Notes under the pieces: model-generated
Databases searched by the model: none
What the model saw: only the letters and a program-made list of their open reading frames with translations
What the model was told of the DNA's origin: nothing
Translations under genes and position numbers: made by a program
In this document: positions 1-12,729 of the stretch, one piece after another
Position numbering within the stretch: position 1 is the stretch's first letter
Layout of the letters: every line of letters starts with the position of its first letter
From: Dipylidium caninum
Taxonomy: Eukaryota; Platyhelminthes; Cestoda; Cyclophyllidea; Dipylidiidae
Direction of reading: 5' to 3'
NCBI GenBank assembly: GCA_017562135.1
Contig: QEYB01000629.1
Span: 868,001-932,000, forward strand
DNA length: 64,000 nt

Positions 1-1802
1 TCAAGTTCATCATCATCAAGCCGACACCTGGGTAGCATTTCCAAAGAGAAAACGCAGATAAATCGACACAAAATGCAGTACTAAATGGCCAATAAAGGGA
101 AATGGGATCAATAATGTGATGCACTTAAACAAATGCTTTAAAAAAATCATTATAAATCTGTAAAACAGTTTGGAGAAAAAATAAACACGGTTGTAAGATT
201 TCGGGTTCATTTCTAGCGTGTGGATCTTTTGGTTCGTTGATACAGTCAAGAAAGCCCAGGGTAAAAGACATCGGATATGCACAAAATAAACTGTTATGCA
301 TTTAGGCAACCTCGATTACATTTTACGCAACAGCGGTCGCATGAGTTTCTCGGCAGCGGTGCCCTCAGCTTGAGTCCATAAATTCAAATAGGCGATGAAT
401 TTAAATTTCTTCACCTTCGGTGACAAAGTTACTAAGATTATTATAGAACATATCGTCACCTATGCCAGTGCAAAACCGTAGTTTCTTACGATAACTTTGT
501 AATCTAACCTCGCCTTGGCGCTTGTAATATTAGATTTCTCAACGAATCATAATTTCATCCTTATCTAATTCAATCCGCAATCTCGCGACATGTACGACCG
601 GTCTTTGAAGTTACATTAGCGACTATCAACATTGATGCTACTGCACCCTTTTCTACATCAATGATGGCACAATACATTTCCATACATGAGGCACCATTTT
701 ACTCACTACCGTTCATCATTACCTTTTTCCGCATTATATTCGGTATTCTTCATTTCCTTATAATGCCAACGCACCCCTGCAGAAACACTGTTTAAATATT
801 ATTAGAGTTTTCATTGTAAAATGTCTTCCGTTGTTTTGTATTTATGTTCACTTTTCAACAACAACACAGTTCATGAATCTCCATCCTCCTCCCTAACAGA
901 TAATACATTATTTTTTGTTGAAATTATTTGTTTTATGCGGGGGAATAGCCTAATAATCAGTCGGTTTATTGCGTAACCAGTTTCTATTTCCTGCTCGGAA
1001 TACACGTTGTCGCTTGTCTTGCTTCATTCCCGTGTTTGGATCAAGATGCTGCCAGGGAAGGAAGTAAAAACATTCACGGATGATACATATCAGGGAGCTC
1101 TGTGTGTACATAAAATCCAGAATTATCTCAGGATAAACACAAAAAAATTCCGCTGTCTTTGTAAAGCCCTATTAAATTAATACTAAAAAGTTAATCTTTT
1201 TAATACAGCATTTACGAGGCATAACATGAAGATTGCCTAATATTTCGCAGACATATCCGAAGTGATCCGAAGTATTCATCGCATTTAACAAGAAAAAATA
1301 AATAAGCCCGGTTTCCGGACTGGAAATTCTGCAAACAGGCAAGTAGAGGGGTGAGACAATGACAGTAATGGCAGTGATATGTGGTTATTTCGTTGAATTT
1401 GCTTTTGTCATACTTTCTGACAATCTTCAATGAGAGCATTTTTGTATAAATGGCGCTAGCTGTCTAGAAACTTGCAGTTACCACTTACTATGCACTGAAT
1501 AAAAGCTTCCTTTTATTTAAAGAAATGCTGGCTTTACATTACAGGATAACCTACGTTTGTATTTCCGCATGTGTTTCAATTTCCATTTCGTTTATATGTT
1601 TCCGTTCTTCACCCCACCTCTGCCAAATCGCACGTAATTAGTCCTTGTTAAGAAAGGCAACAATTCAAAATATTTTGTATTTGTAATTGCATATCCGTGG
1701 CCGGAGGTTCCTCGTTAATGAAATGACCTTATATTCAACAACAGTGTTTAGTAAAGTCGATATGCAGTTTATAGTGGTGATCGCGTTATTTAAAATTATC
1801 CA
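1..1802. other. 5' flank of CCDC40, no recognised gene
   Basis: AT-rich sequence before the CCDC40 start codon. Open frames here are short and show neither family similarity nor convincing splice sites. The CCDC40 promoter and 5' UTR should lie in the last few hundred bases, but I see no clear TATA element or other core motif. A short coding-like minus-strand stretch near 308-400 is discussed under rejected items. Confidence 0.5.
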
Positions 1803-4800
1803 ATGTCTGCGACAGATGATAATAGTAACAATGGCAACACCGAAGATGAGGAAGAGAAGAAGGGGAATGGTGACGAATATTTTGATTTACAACTGAATAC
1901 CATTATCAATAATTTTGAACAGGAAGTAGTTAACGCCTCAAATACCTCATATGATTGCGAACCCATTCACGAATCTTCTTCCGAAGTCCAATCGTCACCC
2001 AAATGTCAAGATGACACAACAGAACTTGTTGTCCTACATCCGGATCATGTAAACCATTTAAGTGTAATTTTTTTCTAGCCTCTTATGAAACGGTTCCAAG
2101 AAGCATTGAAGAAGATGTTGAAGGATCATATTTCAAAGGCGGCTATTGAACTTCGTGAAAAGGTATTTTTCATCTGTCATCGTTAATTTTACCAGACAGA
2201 AGAATTAAAGCGGGTCAAAAGTCTTCATTTGGAATTAGGCTCCGAATTGTACAATGCTCAACAAGAACTTTCCAAGTAGATATCCTTTAGTTTCTTAAGT
2301 CATTCAATTAATTTTCCTAGATTTCAGAGTCAATTACATAAGAAGCACGAAGAAATATCAGAAAGGCAAACACAGAGAGAGCAAATAGATAACCAATTAG
2401 TCGTGCTCCGCAAACAATTCAAAAAGACCCAAATGGATTATGATTTGGAGTATAAGAAAATGGTCACAATGCGGGAAGAAGTTGATAATTTGGCTCTGCG
2501 TCTCTTTTACCTCAATAGTGCTAAACAAGAAGTGAAGAGTGATATTACCATTATGCAGAGAGCCGCTGAAAAAGCCTCCACGGAGTTAGTAAAGGCAAGC
2601 GCTTTTGATAACTCTTCCATAACCCTTACCTAATAGGTTGAAAATCAAAAGCTACACCAAGACCTGATAGCACACAGAATGCAACAAACTGTTGACCAGT
2701 TGAGCGAAGACTGTGAAATACTTAAGGAACAATTAATCGCAGCTGAAGACGAATTAAGATCCGGCGAAATTTTGTTAAAAGACATGGAGAGTCAGGTTTT
2801 AGGCATTAAAACAGATCGAAAGCGTTTAATGGCCCACTGGACAACAAGTCTTATTGGACTTCAACGCAGGAATGAGGCTTATGCCGCACTCATGAAGGAC
2901 TTCGAGTAGGCTAGCCTCATCATTTCTTGCCATAACATCCTCTTCTGTTTGGCTATGCTAATCACATCTCTCGTAACCAAGGCGGAAACAAGACGAGTTG
3001 ACCAAAGTAACCTCAGAAACAGAAGGCATCAAAAGGGATATTTCGGCGGAACAGGAGAAACATGAACGACTGACAATACAAATGCGTCGTACTGAAGGGG
3101 AAATTGAGAGCCAAAAGAAGGACTTAGAACGTCTACAGGCGCGTCACGAAGAGATACGTACGGAGTATATTCAAATACAGCGTATCCTCAGTGAGACGGA
3201 GAGAAATCTTGGAAATGCAAATTCGGTGAGTTATCTACTTTGGGTTGTTCACTTTCTTCTCTTCATTTATCTTGGACTATAATTTCTTATTTCTAATGGA
3301 CATTTTTTTCTCAAAAAGGAGCAACTTGGGATTTGTCATATCTTCCATGACATAATTTCAATAAGCTTTTATATGGCATTCTGTATGTGGTGTTTAGAAT
3401 GGACTTCTCCTCATTACCTTCGAAAATTTTGGTTAGTGTCATATTGGTGGCTTATGTCTTACACGACCTCTAAAACAACTATATAATTTATTTCCTCGTT
3501 ATGGATGCCAATTCACACTCAGACAACTGATTTGGTAAGGTATAGTCTGAATCAGAAATATAGAGAGGTATTTCGATAGAAGGTAGGTACATAAACCCAT
3601 TCATTTGTGCGCTCATTTTAAGAAGTTTATTTTCGGACCTTTTCTCTAATAAGTTGGGTGATATCAGGGTCCTTCAAAGCGAAACAGTTTTTGATGCATT
3701 TTCTCTCGCCTTCTAGATTCAGCGCAATCTAAACCAAGAGACAAAAGTGCTTCAGAAGCGTTTGGAGAAAGAGTTACTGAAGAAACACGAGTTGGAAGAT
3801 CGAATTGATGTTCTTCTACGTGATAAACTCTCCGCCACTAAGGCTTCATCTTACGTTAAAAAAATGACCACCAACGTCCACAATCAGAGTCGAGAATTGG
3901 AAGTTCAGGTTTGTCTCTTACTTTACCTTATAAGTTTCGATGTAATATGATACGCCTTTTATTCCAATGTACAATAATCATGCTCCTCTGGCGATACACT
4001 TTACTCGTGATATGGAGTCAATTTCATCGTTGTCTGTTGACTTTATGTAGACTTCAAGTGGGCTATCTAGTCACCTCCTGAAATAAGGGGGTAAAATGTT
4101 GTGAAGTGCGATTTAAAATAGAACATTAATTGTTTTTGTCGAAGAACTCGGCCCACAGTAGTGTGTCGAGTTTCATTCATTTGGTGCTCCATGTCGGATC
4201 ATTTTGCTACTTCGCCATGCCTAGCATTCAAAAGGAAATTCGTCATGGCAAAACATTCGAGAACCACTTGTGACAGGCGGAAGACTGCTTCATATGGATG
4301 TTTCTAGAGGTCTGAAATCTTCGCCTGAATATTGTTAATTCTGAATTTTATAGTTTATAAGGGCAAAAAATTATGCTTCTATTAGATTACCATATTTGAG
4401 CCAATTTTGTGTATTTACAAGGAAATATTTCTTTAATACAGGCAGCAACTCTGGAAAATTCGTTAGCTAACGACTCTCTGGAAGTTGCTCGCATTCGCGC
4501 CGAAACAAAGGCTATGGAGGAGCAGGCCCAGGGCTTGGAGGGTGAAATCGCGAAGCGCACAGAAGATTTAGCCCTATTGCAACAGAAAATAGGCCAGGCC
4601 AACCTCACGGTTCAGCGCAAACAAAACCAAATTGACGCTCTCAATCGCAAATTACAACACTTACTGAAGGACACTGGGGTAGGAGGAATAAGCACTTTTT
4701 GTGTTAGATCGACTTATCACTGTTGCTTGAGACTGTTGCCATATGAAATGGACTGTTACACTTTATATCCAGTTTATGCCGAGCATAGTGAAACTTCGAC

Positions 4801-7800
4801 TGGTTGAGTAAGTCGGGTCTGGCGATTGATGTCCGATGGTCGAAAGATCATGGCGAACTTCGAGACACTTGATTGATGTCATAGCATTTAAATAACGGGT
4901 CTTTATGGCTATATCCTTCTTCTATCGTTATCTGCCTTCCTAAAACCTACAGTCTACGATTTGTAAATAATAGATTCGTTTTCCCTAAAGTAGCGGCCAT
5001 GTGTGCTCTTAGTATTAATGCGCATTTTATAGAAAACGCTCAAGATATCAACTCCTTCTTGCTCCTATTGGCAACTTATATCTATCTATCGAAAAAGACT
5101 GTTTACTGCATGGTAAGCAGGCAGATTCACGTAATTTTTCGAATAAAGTTTGGAACTGCCCGCGGGGAATTGTAGCACATAAAGATCTATAGACGATTCA
5201 TTGTCGCATTCATCGTCATTTCTGAATACAGGCTCCAGGTACAATGATAGCTGTGGTGGTCTCATCACCATTCCATTTGCTTTATCGTGGTCCATTGTTT
5301 GCACGTTCAGTGATGAGTTGGGGACCGATGGCAAGGGGCTAATGTTTCCTGCTGGGAGAAAAGCACAGCCGCCTGCTTCAGATTGAAGGAGAATATGAGA
5401 GGCGGTGGGGAGTTGATTAACCTGATTTGCACACTTTTGTTCTCCACGTTTGTGTGATCAGTACCTCTCAGTTTCCGCATTTTGGTAATTTTTCAGGGTG
5501 TTGAACTAGGACCCCTTGAAATTCAGCGCAACCGCCTGGTTAAGAGCATTGCCGCGAAACAGGATGAGATTAGCACTTTAGAACAGCAGTGGCTACGCGA
5601 ACAAACTGAACTCATAAACCAAGTGAAGGAGAAGGAAAACCTCGCTGAGGAACTCTCTCGTCAGCACACCTGTCTCGCCGTTTTGAATAGAAAGAAACTT
5701 CGTCTAGACGGTATTTTTTAGCTCTCCTTATGATAAAATCCAATTCAACTTAAAATTTCTCATGTCAACTACTGTGTGGACTCTTATTTTCAGCTGAAAT
5801 TAATACTATAGAAAAGGAGACATCGCAAGTTAATCGTGATTTGGCGCGCTTGCAGAACCTCATGGTAAGGCTGAACAAGCGTATCTATGAGCAACGATCC
5901 TCTGGAATTGCTCTAGAACATGAGAACAAATTGGCAGAGGAAGACTTTATGAGGCGCATTAGGGAGAAGGAGACCGAAGCGGTGGAGGCGCAAGGTCAAT
6001 TGGAAGAGGCTCTAAGGGAAAAGGAGGAATTATTGTCAGAATTAATGGAAACTGAGTACGTTTTCCCTGGTCATTTGTGGGAGCAATAAGTCAAGCTTTT
6101 CCGAAGGCAAAATTGTCTTTCGAAGTTAAACTGATGTGCTGCACAACTCTTCCACTAGCTGCGTAGAATACACTCCCTTTGACGAAAAATTTCTAGACTT
6201 AACATCCACAAATCTTTCATTACCTTAGGAAATAGGAGTTAAATAGTTTCTCTATCTTCGGCTATGGTAAATTCCTCTACCGGATCTTCTTCGACTTCGA
6301 AATAAAACTAATTAGGCAGGTTGCGGATTTCACGAACTATTAGTGTTTATGAAAATATTCGAGTAACTTTATCTTTTAAGGATATTGTTGCCAAAATTGA
6401 AAACAAGTACAAAAACATGACAAGTTGAAGAACCTTCAGTCCGGAATAGCACTTGGATCCTTATTTTTTTTATTTCGCAAGTAGCATTTCCCATACTGCC
6501 GCGTTTATTCAAGGGTCCATTTTTTTGCTCCCAACAAGTATTTCATTGAATAACTCCTTGGCCATCATCTTTTAGCTTAACACCTCCGTCGCCCTATGGT
6601 TCTCTGTCTCTGTCTTATTTATTTTGTTCCACGTCTTCTAGTTTCCTGTGATTACAGAAGTTTAGTCTATCCTCTCCCACCCCTCACCGGCGGTACCCAA
6701 AATCTTCTCCCTTCCGTCAGCTGGTTATCAAATCACTACTTTACCCTTTCCTTTTATACAGAGTACCTTTTATACAGAGTATCTCAGTCTGAATATTTCA
6801 AATATATTCTTCATTATTTCTCTCCCCCTTCACACTAGACGCCATATATTGCTATGGGAGAAGAAAGTTCAGTTAGTCAATGAGACACGACAGGCGGTCG
6901 ACTCCGCTAGTGGTTTGAACGAAATTAAGGCCATTCGAGTGGAAATTCATCGGATGGAAATGCGCAAGGCACAAATTGCCCGTCAACAGGAGCAGCTTAT
7001 TCAGGCGTTGGAACAGTCTGTTCAAAAGTGTGTTTTTCTTGCCCATTTTCAGATATCCTGACATTTCACAGTACCTGCCCTTATTATAGCTTTAAAGCGC
7101 TACTTTTCACGATAGTCGTCTATTTTAAACTCGAATGATCTTATCGTTTCTAAGTGATGATACCCACAGTTGTCTGATCTCATTTGGAGCAGTACCTTTT
7201 CATTACAAGTGATAATAGTAATTGTTGCATGAACAATTATTCGCACCTCTATTACGCAGAGCATTTACCTTTTCATCGTTCGCTATTCGACATCCGATCC
7301 AGTAATAAGTCATCAATGCCGTCTTAGTCGAAGTAGTCAGAAATCTCGGCAAGAGCCGGAGGTCTGCACGCCCAGATTTACGTTCTCTGACCTTATTAGA
7401 CGTGACTCCATCATAACCCGGAATGAATGTGTCAAGCTAACGAAAGCCAAGGAGACCCTGACAAAGAACAACTTACTTCGCGAAATCGAGGACCTCCGAG
7501 GCAAGATCCTCGGTAGTGAGAAGGTCAATTCTTATAAAGTGGAATAATTGAAAAATAGCAGTAAACCTTGTACTCTGCGTCATTTGGTGCTTCTTTTTAC
7601 TTTACTTTTACATCATGTAAGTATAATCATTTTTACTAACTCAGGATGCCTAATAAGCATACATGGCTTCTGTATCACCTATTACTTCCCACTTTTCTTC
7701 GAAAAAAATTACTCAGGCCCGTAGCTGCTATCAAATTTTTTTTACATTCTTCTCGTAAAATAGCGTGTCTCTAACAAGGAGAACTTTTATTTAGCATATG

Positions 7801-10755
7801 CGCTCCTATGTCGTGATGACTGTCGAGCTTGACGCTATTTGCCACATATTTGGGCCTTATAGTGGTTCCATTACCTTCAAGGTTTTTTTATAAACAGTAA
7901 TTTCGCATTAAATACATTTAAACAAAAGTCCGAAAAACTTGCTGGAAATTAAAAGGGTTTTAAAATCTTGATTCACGTTTATAGAAGACCAAACTGGTTC
8001 TAAACGAATCACGTTATGTGGACACTCATCAAGAGTCCTGAGTGCACGAAAGTGGTAAGTGCCATAGTAGTTAAGAAAAAGGAGCATATGCCTATGTTAC
8101 AAAATCCGTGCATGAGACGCACTCGACCTAGGTTCCGTGGCTTATTACGTACTTCAGCGGCTCAGGCCTTGCATGGCGCGACGGTCGCAGTGACAACGAG
8201 TGTACTTTATATAGTCGAAGAAGATCTTTCTTGCCATTTTAGTGACCCAGTTGTTTCGCTTGCCTGAACGAAACCACGACGATAGCTTTTTGCGTTCCGA
8301 TATATTTTTGTATAAATTTTCAATTCCTCTTCCAGCTTTTATATTTGCCAGGCAAGTATTTGTCATCGGAAAATTGTCTTTGGGAAGCCTGCGTTCCGAT
8401 GGTAGAAGGATTATTTTCACTGTATTAACATTTTTATAGAATTCGCAAAACAATTAGTTGGAAGTATATCACAAGGTTCTGCGCTTTTCTTTCTGTTTGA
8501 TAACAAATTGCATCATTTCTAACTCAATATGCCAAGGTTCCTTAGAAACTGCTTCGTATTCGAAGACCCCTTTCGGCAGCCATTGTCTCCGAGATGACGC
8601 AATAGATGTGGTCAGTAACACTTGCTGAGGGGGATATACCCTATAGGTATTAAGGCCGGTAAAGAGGGTACACGAGCTTAAGCAGGTTTGGTATGCCGGT
8701 ATTCCCCTGGCATGAAGCTCATCCTTTCCTGCCTTGGGCCGCTCCGACTTCTATGCTTTGAGCAATTAGGTCATGTATCCACCTAATTATTCGCTATTGT
8801 ACTACAGGCCATCAAGGAATTCGACGAAGAGTCGGAGAAACTCGAGGCGGAATCAAAGCGACTTGAAGCCGACCTTGAGGCTAAATATTATGCCTGTGAA
8901 ACTGTCCGAAAGCGGACGAGTGAGTTGACAAAACGACTACATCAATTGGCGGAACGTAGACAAAAGGTAGTGACTAGTGAAAAGATATCCATGTTTACGA
9001 TTCCGTCCCCAATTCCCTTCTTCAGTATCTGCATTCGCTTGCTATGCTCTTACTAACAATATGTCTGAGGTGTGTGGCCTAAGCTCCCTACCATGGACCT
9101 CTGAGATAGAAAGAGAGGACCAATTTTGCCAGTCAGAATGCATGTATTTAAAGACCAACTTTATGAACTTCACACTCATTTTATTTGTCATACTCACTGC
9201 TGACACCCATCCACACCCAAATCCACGCACAGCAGCCTTCATCGTCGTTGTATGTGAGATGCCCTTTTATTTTTATCACTTTATAATTTGGCTATATGTC
9301 ATTTCATGCAATCACACCGTCGGGTGTACAGTTTCACCGCTATGTGCAAAGTATCCCATTCTCCCCGTTCAACGTCATAAGTGAAGAGGGTGTGCAGTGA
9401 TATTTCATGTGCTACTCAATGGTTTATTCCTATACTACGTCTTCACTGGTAGATCTTTCTATTTTTTTTGAAATTGGTGTTGCCATTGTTGGATTTGTGT
9501 AAAATGACTAGCGATGAGGTGGGACTCTCTAGAATCCGCGGCTGGAACTTGGTCATGCTGCTTCTTGTAGAATCTCATCGAACTGCAGATGCGACAGCAC
9601 GCCTCGCGGTACTGGGAGCAGGTGCTTGCCGGCCGCTACCGCCGCATTTGTCCCACACGACAAGCTGCACAAAGCGAACGTGAGCGTCAAATTGCTCGAA
9701 TGCGCTCTATGTTGGCAGTGGTGGATCGACTTATCACAGAATTTCCTTTGGTGCGTTCCGTAAATGAGGCTCTTCGAATCTCCGTCATTGCCTACTTAGT
9801 CATTTATTTTGTTGCTTCTGAAATATATGGGTGTTTACGCTTTCGTTATTGGAGCTTACCGCTCTCTATTTAATTCAAAAAAAGTTGGGATTTGGTGACT
9901 ATCCCTTTAATTTGTTGACTTCATCCTCAAAACACTTTGCCTTCCTTTCCATCTGATTAAACTAGTTAGAAATATTACCTATGTTCACCCCGAAGAACCG
10001 ACCCACTCATGTAATTCAAAGAAATCCATTATTATGAACGACCGACTGTCCATTCGTCAAATTTTATATATTTCGGTTAAATCGTAATGTCTTCTCAGTG
10101 TATGAGGGTGTTTACTAGACTATAAGATAAACAGCAGAAGGTCGGGGTAGTAGACATTTTACTATGCATCGCCACTTGAGAGGATCAAATGCCATTGATT
10201 GTGGAATCGCTGATATGACCGGTCACTTCAAGGCTCAGGTGGGAGTTGTGCAACCACGTATGATGTCATCTGTGGCAATTATTGTCACATGTAATAGGAC
10301 AAATCTCCCACCTACCATGATTAATTCAACCCCCTGTGAAGACCTTCAGCAAGAAGCAACAATTCTTGCTCTTCCTTAAGACATAGCAATTGTCCTCATA
10401 GACACCCAGTTATTTGTTGATTTTGAACCTTTTACCGCTCGATAAAAAGATTAATTATTAACGTAGCGCTTTAAAATGTGGGATATGCGAGCCACCTCCG
10501 TTTGCTATGTATAAAGACACATAATGCAAACATCTAAATAACCAAAACAAGGAAGCAGATGAATGTGTGCACGACCTAGGTGAGCTGGATGTGAAAATCC
10601 TTCTCAAAAGGTGCTTAATCGGTGTCTCGCCTTCTCATTTGTAGATCAAGCAAGATCTCTCAGTCGTTCGGCAAATCTTAACAGCTAAGTTGGAGGAGGA
10701 GGAGGAGGAAGAGAAATTGGATAATGAGGATTCGAAAAATGGTCGTACGGAATAG
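1803..10755 (+). CDS. CCDC40: CCDC40, coiled-coil axonemal ruler protein (15 exons)
   Basis: Spliced exons: 1803-2048, 2079-2162, 2196-2275, 2321-2594, 2637-2905, 2982-3225, 3717-3908, 4442-4678, 5497-5710, 5794-6055, 6839-7027, 7328-7523, 8808-8966, 9589-9750, 10645-10755. They total 2919 nt (972 residues) with every phase consistent. An acidic N-terminus is followed by nearly continuous coiled coil. Family landmarks are the VVLHPDHPLMKRFQ segment across exons 1-2, LALRLFY in exon 4, GPLEIQRNRL in exon 9, ILLWEKKVQLV in exon 11, and the RLITEFP C-terminal region. The vertebrate protein is about 1140 residues, mostly because its N-terminus is longer. In other animals CCDC40 pairs with CCDC39 to set the 96-nm repeat of motile axonemes and to place inner dynein arms and the nexin-dynein complex. 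Intron 4 (2595-2636) starts with GC. Several introns are only 30-45 bp. The C-terminus ends in a run of seven Glu and a short acidic tail. Confidence 0.93.
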
Positions 10756-10818
10756 AAATGGCCTACCCCCATCTCATAGAGCTATGCACCAACTCCCCTA
10801 TCTTCAACTTCCAAAACC

Positions 10819-10893
10819 ATTAAAGAGTTTGGAGAAATTATTCTTCATTCTTTACTGAGCTGTTTTCACTAACTAACATGCATGATTAATAAA
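10819..10893. terminator. Overlapping 3' ends of convergent CCDC40 and ENKUR
   Basis: Only about 150 bp separate the CCDC40 stop (10753-10755, +) from the ENKUR stop (10908, -). Candidate plus-strand poly(A) signals are ATTAAA at 10819 and AATAAA at 10888. On the minus strand an AGTAAA variant lies at 10851-10856. If these are used, the two 3' UTRs overlap antisense. The junction is copied in every unit of the downstream array. Confidence 0.45.
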
Positions 10894-10907
10894 AAAAGTT
10901 GTCGATG

Positions 10908-11808
10908 TCACTCTTCCACATGGATGAACTGATGCTCCTCAACTGTTCTAATGTCCTTCTCTAGGTCTTCAGCGCCTTTTCCAGCCTCTCCTTCTTTTGT
11001 CTCTTGTGCAACGTATCGATAAATGACAGACAAACGTAGGAATTCGGCGTAGAGCTGCGAATGCTTTTCCTTCAATGAGTGCAAAAGGTCTTCCCGCTCT
11101 CGAGCGGAGAGTCGAGGCACTTGCCGGTGCAAAGCAACTTCTTCTTGGTACTGGGTGTAGAGTTTGGCACTTTCCACTTTCTCCTCTTCTTCTCCGCTTC
11201 ATGTATGCGGTGGTTCGCCAAAATCCTTCAAATCAATCAATCAATCATTCATTCATTCATTCAGAGATGCGTCCATGTGCTTACCTTTTTGTAAAGATAC
11301 TGTTTTCGTAAGGCTGATCCATTAAGCTTATATCTTGTGGCCGAAATTTGGAATCAACCACTGCTGAGTGTGATTTTTGGCATCAGATAACAGTGCGAGG
11401 AGCCTATTTCGGCGGATAATATTTACCTCATTGGATCTATCAAAGGTTGGTTCTCAAACTGAGGTCGGGTAAAGGCGGCCTTCTTCCAGCACAAAAATGT
11501 TTGTTGTTCTGGGAGTTGGCATTTTGTGGAGGTTATGTGCTTCATGCGACCGTAAAAAGTGTTTCGGGTCTGGCTTCTGTACTGCAGCCGGACCGATAGT
11601 TCTACGATGGCCAGTTTTGCGTTGCATCATTTCTTGTCTAACCATGGGCCGATGAATCGATTGATATCTAGCTGACAATTTATGCTACTATGTGCCCACA
11701 CCTTCTTGACTGTGGTTTGACTGCAGGTTCAGTCGGTAGTAAATTGTAGACTGACTCCATGTTGTTAAGAGTTAGGAGAGCTGGGAGAATTGAAGTGCCG
11801 CCAGCCAT
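10908..11808 (-). pseudogene. ENKUR: ENKUR copy 1, next to CCDC40, with several small indels
   Basis: Same three-exon plan as the intact copy at 21906-22788: exon 1 with the start and SVYNLLPTEP, a 34-bp intron, exon 2 with QKPDPKHFLRSHE, a short TCAA/TTCA-rich intron, and exon 3 with the enkurin-domain helix. As given it cannot be read through. Exon 2 loses a T in the run after HNLHK and gains bases near the GGTTCTCAAAC and GATTTTTGG stretches. Exon 3 has two compensating pairs: +1 at CGATAAATG with -1 at GTCTTCAGC, and +1/-1 near its start. This could be a decaying copy or homopolymer sequencing error. If the errors are artefacts, this would be the main enkurin gene. Confidence 0.8.
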
Positions 11809-12295
11809 TAGTAGTGAGTATGTTTTTTGGTGCTTACTACTTGGAAGACATAGATAAATGAGGTGTAGCAGGGAGTCTTGAAATCGCGCACTCGTCGCTA
11901 TGGCAAAAATAAGCAACAGCCAGTCATTCGAACGCTGACGACCTCATACACGTTGGAGGTAAGGAGATGCAAATTCTACAACATTAATACGCCATTTTGG
12001 CCAATAAACTTTTATCGACAAGAAGGAGTTGATAAAGGAGTGAGAACATATATACACGTCTGTTGGCCACATTATCATGAGGTGTGAATTTTGCTGCGGA
12101 ACAATATGTAGTTTAGTGGTAGTGTAATAGGCAATCATCGAATGTCGCCTGGGATGCTAAAAGCGGAAGTGGCAGGCACCGATGACTGTGCGAATCACCT
12201 CCCCTGGGCATTGCGGCGAATGAGGCGATACCCGTGGGCATGCAGTTTCGAGAAAGCACAAGAGCCCGCGAGCACCGGGACCCCGGGATATCGCC

Positions 12296-12729
12296 CGTAA
12301 CGAAATAGCTTCAACTAACCTACGTGATAGGCAAAGATTCTCTACGCGACCATCTAATTGTGGATATCAGTTTTTGACCACCAGACCGAAAAACTCCACT
12401 AGGCAACAGCTCAATCACGTATAAAAACCTGAATGTGGATAAAAATAATAACCGCTCGGAAATTCAGCTTAATCTTCCAGAATCCGCTCCTTCCCAGGAG
12501 CTACCTTTTAACCTAATGAAAACACGTGCGATCTCAGCAGACATCACCGAAAGCCTCAGCGGAATGGGTTCCGAGGTCAAATACTGGTTCCTCACTGCAA
12601 ACAAATTTCGAAGCCACAGTATTTCGCTGCAAAGCCTTTAATTGTTTGCCTTAGAAATTAGTTTAATTGACAAACTTATGGTAATCGTTAGCATCAGATG
12701 TGGGCGCTCAGTTCATTACTAATGATCAT
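12296..12729. other. Gap between ENKUR copy 1 and the 3' end of UFSP2
   Basis: No gene recognised. Two minus-strand ATTAAA candidates (plus-strand TTTAAT at 12637-12642 and 12662-12667) lie 65-95 bp past the UFSP2 stop and could be its poly(A) signals. The part nearest 12296 is where similarity to the array units stops, and may hold ENKUR copy 1 promoter sequence. Confidence 0.4.

Larger units (their letters stand above)
10720..12295. repeat. Resident copy of the CCDC40-tail/ENKUR block later amplified in the array
   Basis: Closely matches the second half of each 3.2-kb array unit. Similarity begins inside the last CCDC40 exon, about 30 nt before the stop (GGATTC then CGTACGGAATAG). It continues through the ENKUR exons and upstream sequence to about 12295 (CCGGGATATCGC). 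This copy lacks about 80 bp that array units carry after the GCAGTTTCGAGAA motif. It is the only copy attached to the full CCDC40 gene, so it is probably the source arrangement. Confidence 0.85.

Noticed and set aside
308..400. Minus-strand coding-like stretch reading LWTQAEGTAAEKLMRPLLRK and a stop
   Set aside because: Looks like a terminal exon but is short, resembles no family I recognise, and no clear acceptor or upstream exon was found between 400 and 1800.
8016..8453. Open frames on both strands in the CCDC40 intron at 7524-8807
   Set aside because: No family match and no splice context; they overlap each other on opposite strands.
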